NCBI GenBank assembly: GCA_018239985.1
Contig: JAFEGK010000015.1
Location: 1-44,881, forward strand
Direction of reading: 5' to 3'
Source: Verrucomicrobiota bacterium
Lineage (GTDB): Bacteria; Chlamydiota; Chlamydiia; Chlamydiales; Rhabdochlamydiaceae
Length of the DNA: 44,881 nt
In this document: one piece after another, positions 32,424 to 41,398 of the stretch
Layout: each line of letters begins with the position of its first letter
How positions within the stretch are numbered: position 1 is the first letter of the stretch
Program-made: the position numbers and the translations under genes
The notes under the pieces: generated by a model
What the model saw: only the letters and a program-made list of their open reading frames with translations
Database searches by the model: none
What the model was told of the DNA's origin: nothing

Positions 32424-34111
32424 CAAAAGATCCTCTGAAATGAATCGAGAAGTGCCTTTGCACCTTCATAGACTTCTCCGATATCTTCCGGATCTTCAGA
32501 ATCCAATGCATAGTGGAACCGGCCAATCCAATTGGCCAGAATTTCTCTCTCGTCCCCTTTGAGCAAAGCGTAGAGCTTTTCAAGATCGGCGATCATTTTC
32601 CGATTTTGGAGCTGATCGCGAGGGTGAATTTTGAGCTCTTGGAGCTTTTGCAAACTAGCCCGGATCTCATCGCCCGTCAGGGCATGTTGTTGGTTGCTAA
32701 AAGTGGCCGTTGTCTTTTTCCCACTGCTCAGGACCGTCACCTCAACTTCGAGTAGCCCATTAATATCGTAGGTATAGCGCACCTCAAACGGCTCCTCACC
32801 GGCACGTGCGCGGGGCAAAGTGACTAAAACCTCACCGATTTTGACATTTTCATCGACGTTGTAGCTCTCCCCTTGGAAAACCGAAATATTGACACTTGTC
32901 TGGTTGTCCTCAGTTGTGTAGAGCCGCTCGGCTCTGCTGGCAGGAATCGTTGTGTTCCTCTCGATAATGGGCAAGAACTTGACCCCTCCCCCTTTCCGGT
33001 GTCTATAGGCAAGCACATCTGTTCCAAGCGAATAGGGGCAGACATCGGTGATCACCACATCTTCCAAATCACGGTGCTGGCTTTTGAGGGCCGCCTGGAC
33101 CGCCGCGCCCATCGCGACCGCTTCGTCTGGGTGGAGGATCAGCTGGGGGAATTTTCCAAACATTTTGGCCACTTCCCGTCCAATGATCGGCATCCTGGTC
33201 GCCCCACCGACCAAAATAACCAAATCGAGCTCATCGGGCATAATCCGTGCATCGCGCAAGGCTTTTTCGAGCGGGATCTTAATCCTCTCCATGAGCGGCT
33301 GAACCAATTCATTGAATTTGTCCACCGTCACCCCAATTTCTAGCCCATTAAATTGAAACACCGCCTCATCTTTGCCACTGAGCTGATGGACCACAGCCTG
33401 CGCCGCCCGGCGCATCAGAGCCTTTTGCTTGGCATCCAGACCGTTATAGTCGAGCTGGTGACGCCTCAAAAGCTCATACTTGAGATAATCCTCTAAGGCA
33501 TCGGTAAAATCTTCGCCACCCAGCCGGTTATCCCCCGCACTGGAACGGACCTCAATGACCCCGCTAAATAACTCAACAATCGAGACATCAAAAGTGCCCC
33601 CGCCGAGATCAAAAATTAAAAATTTCGATTCTGCTTCCCGATTGTGAAGCCCATAGGCCAAAGCGGCTGCGGTCGGTTCATTCAAAAGCCGCTCCACTTT
33701 AAGCCCGGCCAGTTCCCCAGCCAAACGGGTCGCTTTCCGTTGGGTATCGTTAAAATAGGCTGGAACAGTGATCACCGCTTCGGTCACCTTGGCCCCCAAA
33801 TAGGTTTCGGCATCGCGGATTAAGCTCTTGAGCACAAGTGCACTAAGCTCTTCTGGCCGAAAGCGATGGGTCCCCAATTCGAGAACTTTGCCTGTGCCCA
33901 TGTAACGCTTAAAGCTAGCAAGAGAAAGCTGATTATGGGCATCCAATTGCTCGATCGCCGGGTTGCCGACAACGATATTGCCAGAGGGATCGAGACTGAT
34001 GACAGAAGGGGTTAAAAAACTGCCCTGGGCATTGGGAATCAATAGGGAACGGCCATCTTCCCATACGGCAATCAAACTATTTGTCGTTCCTAAATCGATT
34101 CCAATAATCAT
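32423..34111 (-). CDS. hscC: Hsp70-family chaperone of the HscC class
   Basis: The 562-residue protein is shorter than DnaK (about 640) and follows HscC in detail: [18 protein letters not shown], the [13 protein letters not shown] phosphate loop, [48 protein letters not shown]-like [13 protein letters not shown], and [12 protein letters not shown] near the truncated lid. HscC is a specialised Hsp70 that works with divergent J-like partners rather than DnaJ. Two genes later such a J-like domain is encoded, fused to ankyrin repeats. A terminator hairpin separates hscC from the SH2-like gene, so it probably has its own promoter and heads a four-gene operon. No strong Shine-Dalgarno sequence is seen before the ATG. 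Confidence 0.93.
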   Translation of the reverse strand: MIIGIDLGTTNSLIAVWEDGRSLLIPNAQGSFLTPSVISLDPSGNIVVGNPAIEQLDAHNQLSLASFKRYMGTGKVLELGTHRFRPEELSALVLKSLIRDAETYLGAKVTEAVITVPAYFNDTQRKATRLAGELAGLKVERLLNEPTAAALAYGLHNREAESKFLIFDLGGGTFDVSIVELFSGVIEVRSSAGDNRLGGEDFTDALEDYLKYELLRRHQLDYNGLDAKQKALMRRAAQAVVHQLSGKDEAVFQFNGLEIGVTVDKFNELVQPLMERIKIPLEKALRDARIMPDELDLVILVGGATRMPIIGREVAKMFGKFPQLILHPDEAVAMGAAVQAALKSQHRDLEDVVITDVCPYSLGTDVLAYRHRKGGGVKFLPIIERNTTIPASRAERLYTTEDNQTSVNISVFQGESYNVDENVKIGEVLVTLPRARAGEEPFEVRYTYDINGLLEVEVTVLSSGKKTTATFSNQQHALTGDEIRASLQKLQELKIHPRDQLQNRKMIADLEKLYALLKGDEREILANWIGRFHYALDSEDPEDIGEVYEGAKALLDSFQRIF

Positions 34112-34150
34112 AATTAGGATAATGATATTAATTTATCTGATTAAAAAACA

Positions 34151-34176
34151 AGAGGCCATCAATTTTGATGACCTCT
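34151..34176 (-). terminator. rho-independent terminator after the SH2-like gene
   Basis: AGAGG-C-CATCAA and TTGATG-A-CCTCT form a stem with one internal mismatch and a tight loop. On the minus strand it is followed by TGTTTTTTAA. It begins 24 nt past the stop codon of the SH2-like gene and precedes hscC, separating the two transcription units. On the plus strand no T-run follows, so it acts in one direction. Confidence 0.75.
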
Positions 34177-34199
34177 CAAAAAATGAAAACCACTTTCAT

Positions 34200-34559
34200 C
34201 TAGATGAGTGGTTTACAATCGAGCATTGTGCAGCGCATCATATCGCAGATCACTTTGCCTAGAGATCCGATATGGAGAGGGCCGCAATTGCGCCATATCC
34301 CCCGTTTAGTATCTAATAATGTGAAAGGTTGATGTTCAATCTTTCCGTGCGCATTAACAAATGTAATCGCAAATCCCCGTTCCCCTTCACGCAAGCGGGT
34401 AACATAAGTGTAAACTGGCTTATTGGCCAGGGCAGCCTCAGCTTCAATAATTGTCATTTCTGGATGCCAAGCATGTTTTCTTAACTCGGCACCGGCATCA
34501 AAGTTGGAACTTGTTTTAACAACCTTCTCAATCGGTCTGTAATTTAAGATTGTAGCCAT
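34200..34559 (-). CDS. small protein resembling an SH2 domain
   Basis: The 119-residue product has no signal peptide. From residue 31 its order of motifs recalls SH2 domains: W31, helix with EAEAAL (39-44), strand YTYVTR with Arg55 where the FLVR arginine would be, strand GFAITFV (62-68), GKIEHQPF (72-79) with His76 where the conserved beta-D His would be, then IWRN and the helix GSLGKVICDM (98-107). SH2 domains bind phosphotyrosine in animal proteins, and a few occur in intracellular bacteria such as Legionella. AAAGGAG six bases before the ATG is a strong ribosome site. A terminator follows the gene. The fold assignment is my own reading of the sequence and needs a profile search; otherwise the protein is an unknown. 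Confidence 0.55.
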   Translation of the reverse strand: MATILNYRPIEKVVKTSSNFDAGAELRKHAWHPEMTIIEAEAALANKPVYTYVTRLREGERGFAITFVNAHGKIEHQPFTLLDTKRGIWRNCGPLHIGSLGKVICDMMRCTMLDCKPLI

Positions 34560-34578
34560 CTGATACTCCTTTAGCTTT

Positions 34579-34596
34579 GTTCCATTTTCATGGAAC
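34579..34596 (-). promoter_or_regulatory. hairpin with GAAA tetraloop in the SH2-like gene leader
   Basis: On the minus strand GTTCCAT-GAAA-ATGGAAC is a perfect 7-bp stem with a GNRA-type loop, about 8 bases before the AAAGGAG of the SH2-like gene. It has no T-run, so it is not a terminator. It might stabilise the leader or be a regulatory structure; it could also be chance. Confidence 0.25.
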
Positions 34597-34658
34597 TCTT
34601 CCGAAAACGGAGCAAGTTTACAGGATCGAAATATTTATTGAAAGAAAAAAATGCTTTC

Positions 34659-37600
34659 CTATGGGACTATAGAGGCATTTTTGAAATCGATGTTTCCCAT
34701 TGCCGAAGAGAAAGTGTTCTTCAATCTTTTCTTGTGCATATAGGTAAATGTCCTGGAGTTGATGGGGATAACGGGACATTCCTCGATTAAGACCATTTCA
34801 GCTTGTTTGAATAGCTCAAAACGCTTTTCCTGAACAACCTCTTTCTTAGCTTTTTCAAGGAGCTCCTGGAACTTCCTATTTTCCCATTTTGCGAAATTGA
34901 TCTTGTTTGTCCCGAATTCAAACACATTCAGAGTATAGGTAGGATCATTAATGGAGGCCTTCCAACCCATCATACCGATCTGGTACTCTCCCCTCGCCAT
35001 TTTTGAGAAGTGCAGGTTAAAGTCATATTCTTCAAAGCGAAACGGGATCCCGAGAACATCTTCCCACTGTTTGATGAGCAATTTGTTCAGCTCAGCATGA
35101 ATTTTACTTCCCGCGATCAGAGTAAGAAGGGGGAAAGTTTTTCTCGTGACTCCCAGCTCCTTTAACGCTTCTTCAAATAATTGAACCGCTAATTTTCGAT
35201 CTACCGATAAAAGATTTTCATCTTGAACCTGGGCATGGGGAAAAGGAAGCGGAGAAACGAACGGGATAGATCCGTCAGCCACTTCCTTGATGATCTTCTT
35301 ACGATCCAAAGCAAGTTTGAAAGCAAGCCGCATTTTCAAATTATCAAAAGGAAACCGTTGCGTATTAAAAACAGACCAATTCACCCCCAAAACTTCATTA
35401 GAGACGATATCCCCATCCCCCTCCTTAAAATGGGGCTCCCAAGGGTGCATCGGACGACCCATCCACTCTAATTCGTCATTCTTGTACATTTCGTACGCTG
35501 TTGCAGAACTATTCTGGGAAAGCAGAACCCGATCCAATTTCACCGATCGCTCATCCCAATAAGTTTGGTTCTTGACCAGTTCGCATCCACCATTTGGCAA
35601 AGATCCTTTTAATCGAAATGGACCATTGCAAACATAGATCTCTTCATCGCTTTGGGAGGCCCAATTGGGGTGAGTAGTATCATGCTCCTGTTTAATTGGG
35701 GAATAAAGGGCAAGTGATGTCAATTCTAAAAACTCAGGTGTTGGAGTTTCTAAATGGACGACAAGGGTTGTATCATCGATCGCTTTAACCCCGACTTGAT
35801 CAAGGTCGATTTTTCCTTCTTTTGCAGCTTTTGCATTTTTAATCGGGTAGAAAAAGTGGGCAAAAGGCGTATAGAACGAGGGAGAGAGAATCCTTTTCCA
35901 AGCATACTCGAAATCATGGGCTACCAGAGGAGTCTGATCCGACCAGGAGGAATGGCGCAGTTTAAAAGTATACCGTTTTTGATCAGCGGAGATATCAATG
36001 CTCTTAGCAAGAGCAAGAGAAGGTTGATTCCCACAAGACATCCTGGTCAATCCTTCAAAAAGCATCTTCATGACCGCACTAGAAATATCGTCTCCCCCCA
36101 GTCTTGGATCCAAAACCGGTGGTAAGACAACGAAACTTAAACGAAGCTCTTGTAAATTGATGATTCTTGAAATCCACTTCTCAATGGCACTCTCAATACA
36201 TTTTTTAAACTGTTTCTGGTCGCGATGATCAGCGGTTTCATAAATAAATGCCTGTAAAAGAGTCCCCTGGAAATTGATTTTGGTCTGAATCAAAGACTTG
36301 GAGAAATTGTCGAGTTGATTGAGCTCTTCGTTTAATATCGTTTCAATCGAACGATCCTTGGTTCTGACTACGGCAAGGCTTAAATTTTTTTGCTTGAGGA
36401 ACTTTACAAAAACACTTTCCCTTTTTGGAAGTTCATTCTCAATTGACTCTAGGCAAAGCTTAAAGAGGATTTCAAGTGAACTAAGTGAGGAAGTAGCCTG
36501 CGCTTCGATCGGGTTAAGCGCGAAGAAAAAATTCTCCAAGAGCTCTTGCTCTCTTTCAGCAAAAGCATGTTTCAATTGAGCAAATAATTCCCCTTGCTTG
36601 AGGATCATTCCCCCATTGTAGTCCCGTATCTCTCCCAGAGCCTCTGTGATGATGGAAATGACCTTTTGTCTAGCCAAATAAAAATTAACAGAGGAATCGA
36701 GCCGCAAAATTGAACGATCCTTCGGGATGCACAAATGAAAAACATTCGCCTCTTTCGGATTTTTCTTCCGGATATAGCCCACATTCTGAACACGGTCTGC
36801 GAGAAAACGAAAGGGCTGCGGAACCTTTTCAAAGGCCTCTTTCAAACTGATATCGTCATTTTTCAAGATCCGGACGAGCAAAACAGTAAAATAGAGCTCG
36901 TTTGGCCCTTGCCTATCCAAATTGACCATGACTTGTGGCAAATCGGCGATATATTTCAACTGCTGAGAGAGCAGTAAGATATTGCGCATCACCTCTTCTT
37001 CATTACGGATCATAAAGACCGAGGGGATCAATTTTTCAATCCGTTTCTTAAGCTCCTCTTTCAAATTCCTTTTGAGAAGGAGGATTTCACTGTGCTGAAA
37101 TTGAGCTCCATTCTTCTTCTCTAATTCTAGATAGATGTATTTATTGGCATCATGATTAACCCTGTGGAAATAATAGGAGCCCTGGACAACTTGGGCCTCC
37201 GGAATGAATTTTTGAACCGCGGAGAGAATATGGGTATCTTCAAAAGTCTCGTGCCGATCAGTCAAGCCCACCGCGATGGACAGCCCCAAAACAGTTTTAA
37301 CACCAAACGGGAAGTGAAGCTTGCTGCGGATAAAATGAAATTCCAAGTGTCTTTTTTCAGGAGACAGTGACAAATGATGAAGAAGATTTTTTCGCATTAA
37401 ATAGTGAGAAACCACAATGCGGGTGAGCAGTTTAGGAACTCGAAACTGCCGAAATTCGGGGTGAGCTAAGGCAAAAAATGTACTCATGTCACGAAAAAGC
37501 TCGACATCGAACTGCTTTGGCGCCCTTTGAATCAACATACGGAGGAAGTGTTGAATTTGACCCGATTTTTGATCTAGAGACAACCCCTTCGTATCCAAAT

Positions 37601-38099
37601 ATTTTTCAAAGTATTTTGAGGAAGAAAGACTTAAGGAGAGTTCGTTGGCCAAAAGAGGCAAATTGTCCTGAATCAAACTCAATTCCCGGCCATCCTCGAC
37701 AAAGATCTTCACTTCAGCAACAAAGAAAAGTTGAGAACTGATCTTAGGCATGTAAAAATAGCAATTGTAAAAACCTAAAATCGGAACCTCTTTCTCAGGA
37801 ATCAACCATTTTTGAATAATTTGAAGCAAGACCTTTTCCGCTTTAACTTCTTGATTAGGAGATAATAAGAAAAAAATAGACAGACTTTCTGGAGCAGAAG
37901 TAGGCTGACTCCATTTGATTAATGGCAAATTCGAAGGGATCCATTTTTCGATCTCCTCAAGCTTTAACCCCTCTGGCAACAGCTCCATCAGAATGTCTCT
38001 ACCCTGTTGGAGATGGCGCGATAATTCCCCCTCTTGATTCGACTGGGGGAAATAAGGTCTGATCTCTGGAAGAACCTGGTCTGTTTGCATAGATTTCAT
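34659..38099 (-). CDS. giant fusion: unknown N-terminal region plus OppA-type substrate-binding domain
   Basis: The 1146-residue protein has an N-terminal region of about 650 residues that I do not recognise. It is rich in helices and Leu/Lys/Glu, with no membrane segment. From about residue 655 (LRLSFVVLPPVLDPRLGGDD...) to the end it is a complete family-5 solute-binding domain, with SWSDQTPLVAHDFEYAWKRIL, CNGPFRLK, NPTYWDE-like NQTYWDERSVKLDRV and a PVIPI near the end. That half is clearly paralogous to the divergent OppA lipoprotein. Oddly, there is no signal peptide or lipobox, so either the binding domain is cytoplasmic or it is exported by another route. The transcript reads toward the SH2-like gene, 99 nt downstream. 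Confidence 0.8.
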   Translation of the reverse strand: MKSMQTDQVLPEIRPYFPQSNQEGELSRHLQQGRDILMELLPEGLKLEEIEKWIPSNLPLIKWSQPTSAPESLSIFFLLSPNQEVKAEKVLLQIIQKWLIPEKEVPILGFYNCYFYMPKISSQLFFVAEVKIFVEDGRELSLIQDNLPLLANELSLSLSSSKYFEKYLDTKGLSLDQKSGQIQHFLRMLIQRAPKQFDVELFRDMSTFFALAHPEFRQFRVPKLLTRIVVSHYLMRKNLLHHLSLSPEKRHLEFHFIRSKLHFPFGVKTVLGLSIAVGLTDRHETFEDTHILSAVQKFIPEAQVVQGSYYFHRVNHDANKYIYLELEKKNGAQFQHSEILLLKRNLKEELKKRIEKLIPSVFMIRNEEEVMRNILLLSQQLKYIADLPQVMVNLDRQGPNELYFTVLLVRILKNDDISLKEAFEKVPQPFRFLADRVQNVGYIRKKNPKEANVFHLCIPKDRSILRLDSSVNFYLARQKVISIITEALGEIRDYNGGMILKQGELFAQLKHAFAEREQELLENFFFALNPIEAQATSSLSSLEILFKLCLESIENELPKRESVFVKFLKQKNLSLAVVRTKDRSIETILNEELNQLDNFSKSLIQTKINFQGTLLQAFIYETADHRDQKQFKKCIESAIEKWISRIINLQELRLSFVVLPPVLDPRLGGDDISSAVMKMLFEGLTRMSCGNQPSLALAKSIDISADQKRYTFKLRHSSWSDQTPLVAHDFEYAWKRILSPSFYTPFAHFFYPIKNAKAAKEGKIDLDQVGVKAIDDTTLVVHLETPTPEFLELTSLALYSPIKQEHDTTHPNWASQSDEEIYVCNGPFRLKGSLPNGGCELVKNQTYWDERSVKLDRVLLSQNSSATAYEMYKNDELEWMGRPMHPWEPHFKEGDGDIVSNEVLGVNWSVFNTQRFPFDNLKMRLAFKLALDRKKIIKEVADGSIPFVSPLPFPHAQVQDENLLSVDRKLAVQLFEEALKELGVTRKTFPLLTLIAGSKIHAELNKLLIKQWEDVLGIPFRFEEYDFNLHFSKMARGEYQIGMMGWKASINDPTYTLNVFEFGTNKINFAKWENRKFQELLEKAKKEVVQEKRFELFKQAEMVLIEECPVIPINSRTFTYMHKKRLKNTFSSAMGNIDFKNASIVP

Positions 38100-38134
38100 C
38101 GATCCAATAGGTGGACTCTATGCTACTTTCGAAA

Positions 38135-38150
38135 TTTTTTCTAGAAAAAA
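38135..38150. promoter_or_regulatory. perfect 16-bp palindrome between the divergent OppA genes
   Basis: TTTTTTCTAGAAAAAA is a perfect palindrome in the 80-nt gap between the OppA-fusion gene (-) and the OppA lipoprotein gene (+). Its position suits an operator shared by both promoters. A/T-richness makes chance occurrence possible. Confidence 0.3.
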
Positions 38151-38179
38151 ATGCAATTTAGCCCAATAATATTTCTGAT

Positions 38180-39775
38180 ATGAGGTCTCTATATCACATA
38201 ATAATAATAACATTCCTGATCCTCTGCACATTGGGGTGTCAAAAAGACAGTCGCGCCGTAAAAAATCGGTATTTGCACGTGAGCATCCAGTCGGAAATTT
38301 GCTCGCTCGATCCGAGTGTCGCTATCGATGTCCCCTCGATCTTTCCACAACGCATGTTGTTTGAGGGGCTCGTCATCGCAGACTTAAGCGGGAACATCCG
38401 CCCTGCAATAGCTGAAAGGTATGAAATCTCCGATGACCTGAAAACCTTTACGTTCTATCTCCGCCCTTCAGTATGGTCGAATGGGGATCCGGTCACCGCT
38501 TACGATTTTGAATACGCGTGGAAAAAGATCATCAATCCACAGACCACAACACTTGGGGCCCACAACTTTTATTATATTAAAAATGCCAAACAAGCGTCCC
38601 AAGGAGAGGTCTCCATCGATGAGGTGGGCATTAAAGTTCTTGATACTTATACACTCAAAGTAGAGCTAGAGCATCCCACCCCCTATTTTTTAGAGATAGT
38701 CGCCATCCCCTCTTTTTTTCCAATCAATAGCAAAATCGATAAAGTAAATCCTAAATGGTCCAACCTACAAGGCGATCAATTTGTCTGTAACGGACCTTTC
38801 GTATTGGAAAAGCACCGGATCGACAATGAAATCCTTGTACGGAAAAATCCGAATTATTGGGATGCGGAAAATGTCAAATTGCCAGGGATTTCTATAGCAA
38901 TCATCAAAGACTCTTCAACACAGCTCAGCATGTTTGAAAAAGGGGAGCTCGATTGGCTGGGACAACCACTGGCCAAAATTCCCCTGGACGCCATCGAAAC
39001 TCTGAAAAAGGAAAATAAAGTCACATTTATCAACACACTTGGGCTCTACTGGTACTATTTTAATACCGAATCCTTTCCCTTTCAAAATAAGAAAATGCGC
39101 CAAGCATTTGCCTATGCGATCAATCGAGACGTAATCGTCAAACACGTCCTACAATGCAATGAGTCTCCAGCGTTTGCTCTGCTTTCTAGCAGACTGACCG
39201 GCCAAAAAAGCCCCTATTTTGAAGATAACAATCGGAAATTGGCCATTCGGCTCTTCAATGAAGCTTTAGCAGAAATGGAGATCTTAAAAGATCAACTTCC
39301 TGAAATCACCATCAACTACTCCGCCGCACCCATCAACCAACGACTTGCTGAAGCCTTGCAACAGCAATGGAACCAAGTTTTTGGTATCGATATTGTCCTC
39401 GAGCAACAAGAGTGGAAAGTCCATTTTGAAAGATTGCGCGTTGGCAATTTTCAAGTGGGCGGCTGCGGCTGGCAAAGCTGGCTGCGCGACCCGATCTACA
39501 CCATGCAGGCCTTCCGTTACAAAACCGACGGAATCAACATATCCCATTGGGAAAATCCAAACTATCAACAACTGCTCGATTTAGCAGAGCAAGAAATTGA
39601 CCTGAATAGGCGCAAAGAGCTCTTTAAAAAAGCAGAGGCCATCCTGATGGACGACATGCCCGTAATCCCCATTTACTTTATGACGATCGCGTATGGTAAA
39701 AACCCCAAGCTTAAAGACGTCCTCATCACCGATCTCTACGAGATCGATTTCCGTTGGGCCTACTTCGAACCTTAG
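38180..39775 (+). CDS. oppA: oligopeptide ABC transporter substrate-binding lipoprotein
   Basis: The 531-residue product has a lipoprotein signal peptide (IIIITFLILCTLGC, Cys20) and a full family-5 solute-binding domain: ICSLDPSVAID, MLFEGLV, WSNGDPVTAYDFEYAWKKI, CNGPFVLEKHR, NPNYWDAENVKLPGI, RQAFAYAINRDVIV and DMPVIPIYF. It captures peptides in the periplasm for an Opp permease. No permease or ATPase genes are nearby, so it would use a transporter encoded elsewhere, as with the multiple OppA paralogues of Chlamydia. It is convergent with murJ; the 72-nt gap holds no clear terminator. Confidence 0.92.
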   Translation: MRSLYHIIIITFLILCTLGCQKDSRAVKNRYLHVSIQSEICSLDPSVAIDVPSIFPQRMLFEGLVIADLSGNIRPAIAERYEISDDLKTFTFYLRPSVWSNGDPVTAYDFEYAWKKIINPQTTTLGAHNFYYIKNAKQASQGEVSIDEVGIKVLDTYTLKVELEHPTPYFLEIVAIPSFFPINSKIDKVNPKWSNLQGDQFVCNGPFVLEKHRIDNEILVRKNPNYWDAENVKLPGISIAIIKDSSTQLSMFEKGELDWLGQPLAKIPLDAIETLKKENKVTFINTLGLYWYYFNTESFPFQNKKMRQAFAYAINRDVIVKHVLQCNESPAFALLSSRLTGQKSPYFEDNNRKLAIRLFNEALAEMEILKDQLPEITINYSAAPINQRLAEALQQQWNQVFGIDIVLEQQEWKVHFERLRVGNFQVGGCGWQSWLRDPIYTMQAFRYKTDGINISHWENPNYQQLLDLAEQEIDLNRRKELFKKAEAILMDDMPVIPIYFMTIAYGKNPKLKDVLITDLYEIDFRWAYFEP

Positions 39776-39847
39776 TTTTTTTTGACGCAAAGAGCGAAAG
39801 AAAAAAACGTAGCATTCTTTTCTCTGCGGCTTTGAGTCTAAAAACAG

Positions 39848-41398
39848 TTATAACCGCTTTAGCCGGCTCAGGATTTCCATCAACTCATCGACCTTTGCCA
39901 CATGGCAGAGGCCAAAGAAGATCAAGAAATAGACCGTTGTTTGCAGCCCGAAATGTATCAGCTGCAACATGATCGTTTCTGGGAAAGTGACATCGCCGCT
40001 CCAAAACTGCAAAGTAGGATCCCCTAACGCATATCCCACACCCAAGACCACCAAACCTGCAATCAGTGCGCAGGCGCCGACTTTGGCCATCGGCCGAAAA
40101 TCGATTTTAAGCCCCAACTTGTGGGATAAGTAGATCGAATTAACAATGGTGGAGAAGCTCGTCGCGAGCGCGATGCTTGCGGCCCCCAGGTCGCAGACGA
40201 AGACTAGAAGGGCATTCAATGCGGTGTTAAGTAGAGCAGCGCTAATAAAGCCTTTCGTTGGGGTCCAATAGTCTTTTTTCGCATAGAAGCCTTGCGCGAC
40301 AACTTGCACAAAAGCAGACGGGAGCAGGCCGATTCCATAGCACCACAAGCAGAGAGTTGTCTGATAAACTGAACCAATTCCAAAATCGCCGCGGCCAAAA
40401 AGCAGGTTGACGCTCGCAGCACCGAGAACGAAAATCCCCACTGTGCAGGGGAAAATAAGGAGGAAAATCCGCCGTTTGGCAAACCGTAAAAGCGATTCAA
40501 AACGGTCCAGCGCCTCTTCTTCGATTGCCCGAGAGAGCGAAGGAAGCAGTGCCGAAGAGATAGCCAACCCAAAAAGGGCCAGAGGAAGTTGTTGGATGCG
40601 GATCGCATACCAGAGGTAGGCGGGCCCTTCTAGGTCGGCCCAGCGGGCGAAAATGCCATCGATGGCGCTATTGACTTGGACTGAAGCAACACCGATCATG
40701 CCAAGCATAAGCGGGCGAGCGAGAGCTTTCAATTCCGAGGAAAATGGAGAAATGGACAAAAGTTCTTTGACCGAAAGCGATCGCCTTAAAAAATTCCAAA
40801 TTCTGGGAACGGTGATCGCCCACTGGGCAAAGAAAGCAAATGAGAGGACAATCGAAAGCCCGATCACTGCGTCCGAGATGGGAAGGTGTCTTAATGCCAC
40901 TACCCCGAGAATCCAGACGAGATTACTGGCTACCGGGGAAACAGAAGGGAGGAAAAAACTCCGCTCCGATTGCAGAAGACCCGTCGAAAGGCCAAAGAGG
41001 CAGATGAAGAAGATCCCAGGGAGCATCCACATGGCGAGCCTAGCTATTTCGCTGTGCGAAAATGAAAGGGCAATTTCTGCAGCAACGATCAACGTGCCAA
41101 GAATCAAACTTAAGCTAAAAAAAAGATCGCGGAAAAAGAGGGCCCCTTTACGGGGGTCTTCCTTTTTTTTCGTCTCAAAATGGGGAATAAACCCCTGATG
41201 GAGCAGCCCCTCGCCGAACAAGCGGCGGATGAGATAGACGAAGCGGTAAGCGAGAAAAAAAGCGGCGAGGGCTGGCGAAGTCCCAAAGCAAAAAGCCATC
41301 GCCATGTCGCGACCAAGACCACTCACACGGCTCAGCATCGTACCAGAAAAAAATCTCAGAGCCGAGCGCGCGAGCGATTGGTGAGTGTCTGGGTTCAT
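39848..41398 (-). CDS. murJ: lipid II flippase MurJ (MviN)
   Basis: The 516-residue polytopic protein has about 14 hydrophobic segments and MurJ landmarks: SGTMLSRVSGLGRDMAMAFCFG near the start, AFFLAYRFVYLIRRLFGEGLLHQGFIP, and later QLPLALFGLAISSALLPSLSR and ASVNLLFGRGDFG. It flips lipid II across the inner membrane for peptidoglycan synthesis, which chlamydiae use mainly at the division septum. The start overlaps the lepB stop by 4 nt (ATGA), so translation is coupled. In C. trachomatis the mviN gene is close to nfo and rpsD as I recall; here murJ and nfo remain close but rpsD is about 13 kb away. Confidence 0.95.
   Translation of the reverse strand: MNPDTHQSLARSALRFFSGTMLSRVSGLGRDMAMAFCFGTSPALAAFFLAYRFVYLIRRLFGEGLLHQGFIPHFETKKKEDPRKGALFFRDLFFSLSLILGTLIVAAEIALSFSHSEIARLAMWMLPGIFFICLFGLSTGLLQSERSFFLPSVSPVASNLVWILGVVALRHLPISDAVIGLSIVLSFAFFAQWAITVPRIWNFLRRSLSVKELLSISPFSSELKALARPLMLGMIGVASVQVNSAIDGIFARWADLEGPAYLWYAIRIQQLPLALFGLAISSALLPSLSRAIEEEALDRFESLLRFAKRRIFLLIFPCTVGIFVLGAASVNLLFGRGDFGIGSVYQTTLCLWCYGIGLLPSAFVQVVAQGFYAKKDYWTPTKGFISAALLNTALNALLVFVCDLGAASIALATSFSTIVNSIYLSHKLGLKIDFRPMAKVGACALIAGLVVLGVGYALGDPTLQFWSGDVTFPETIMLQLIHFGLQTTVYFLIFFGLCHVAKVDELMEILSRLKRL

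Noticed and set aside
39776-39847. Terminator between oppA and murJ
   Set aside because: A/T-rich runs are present, but no convincing stem followed by a T-run could be drawn on either strand.
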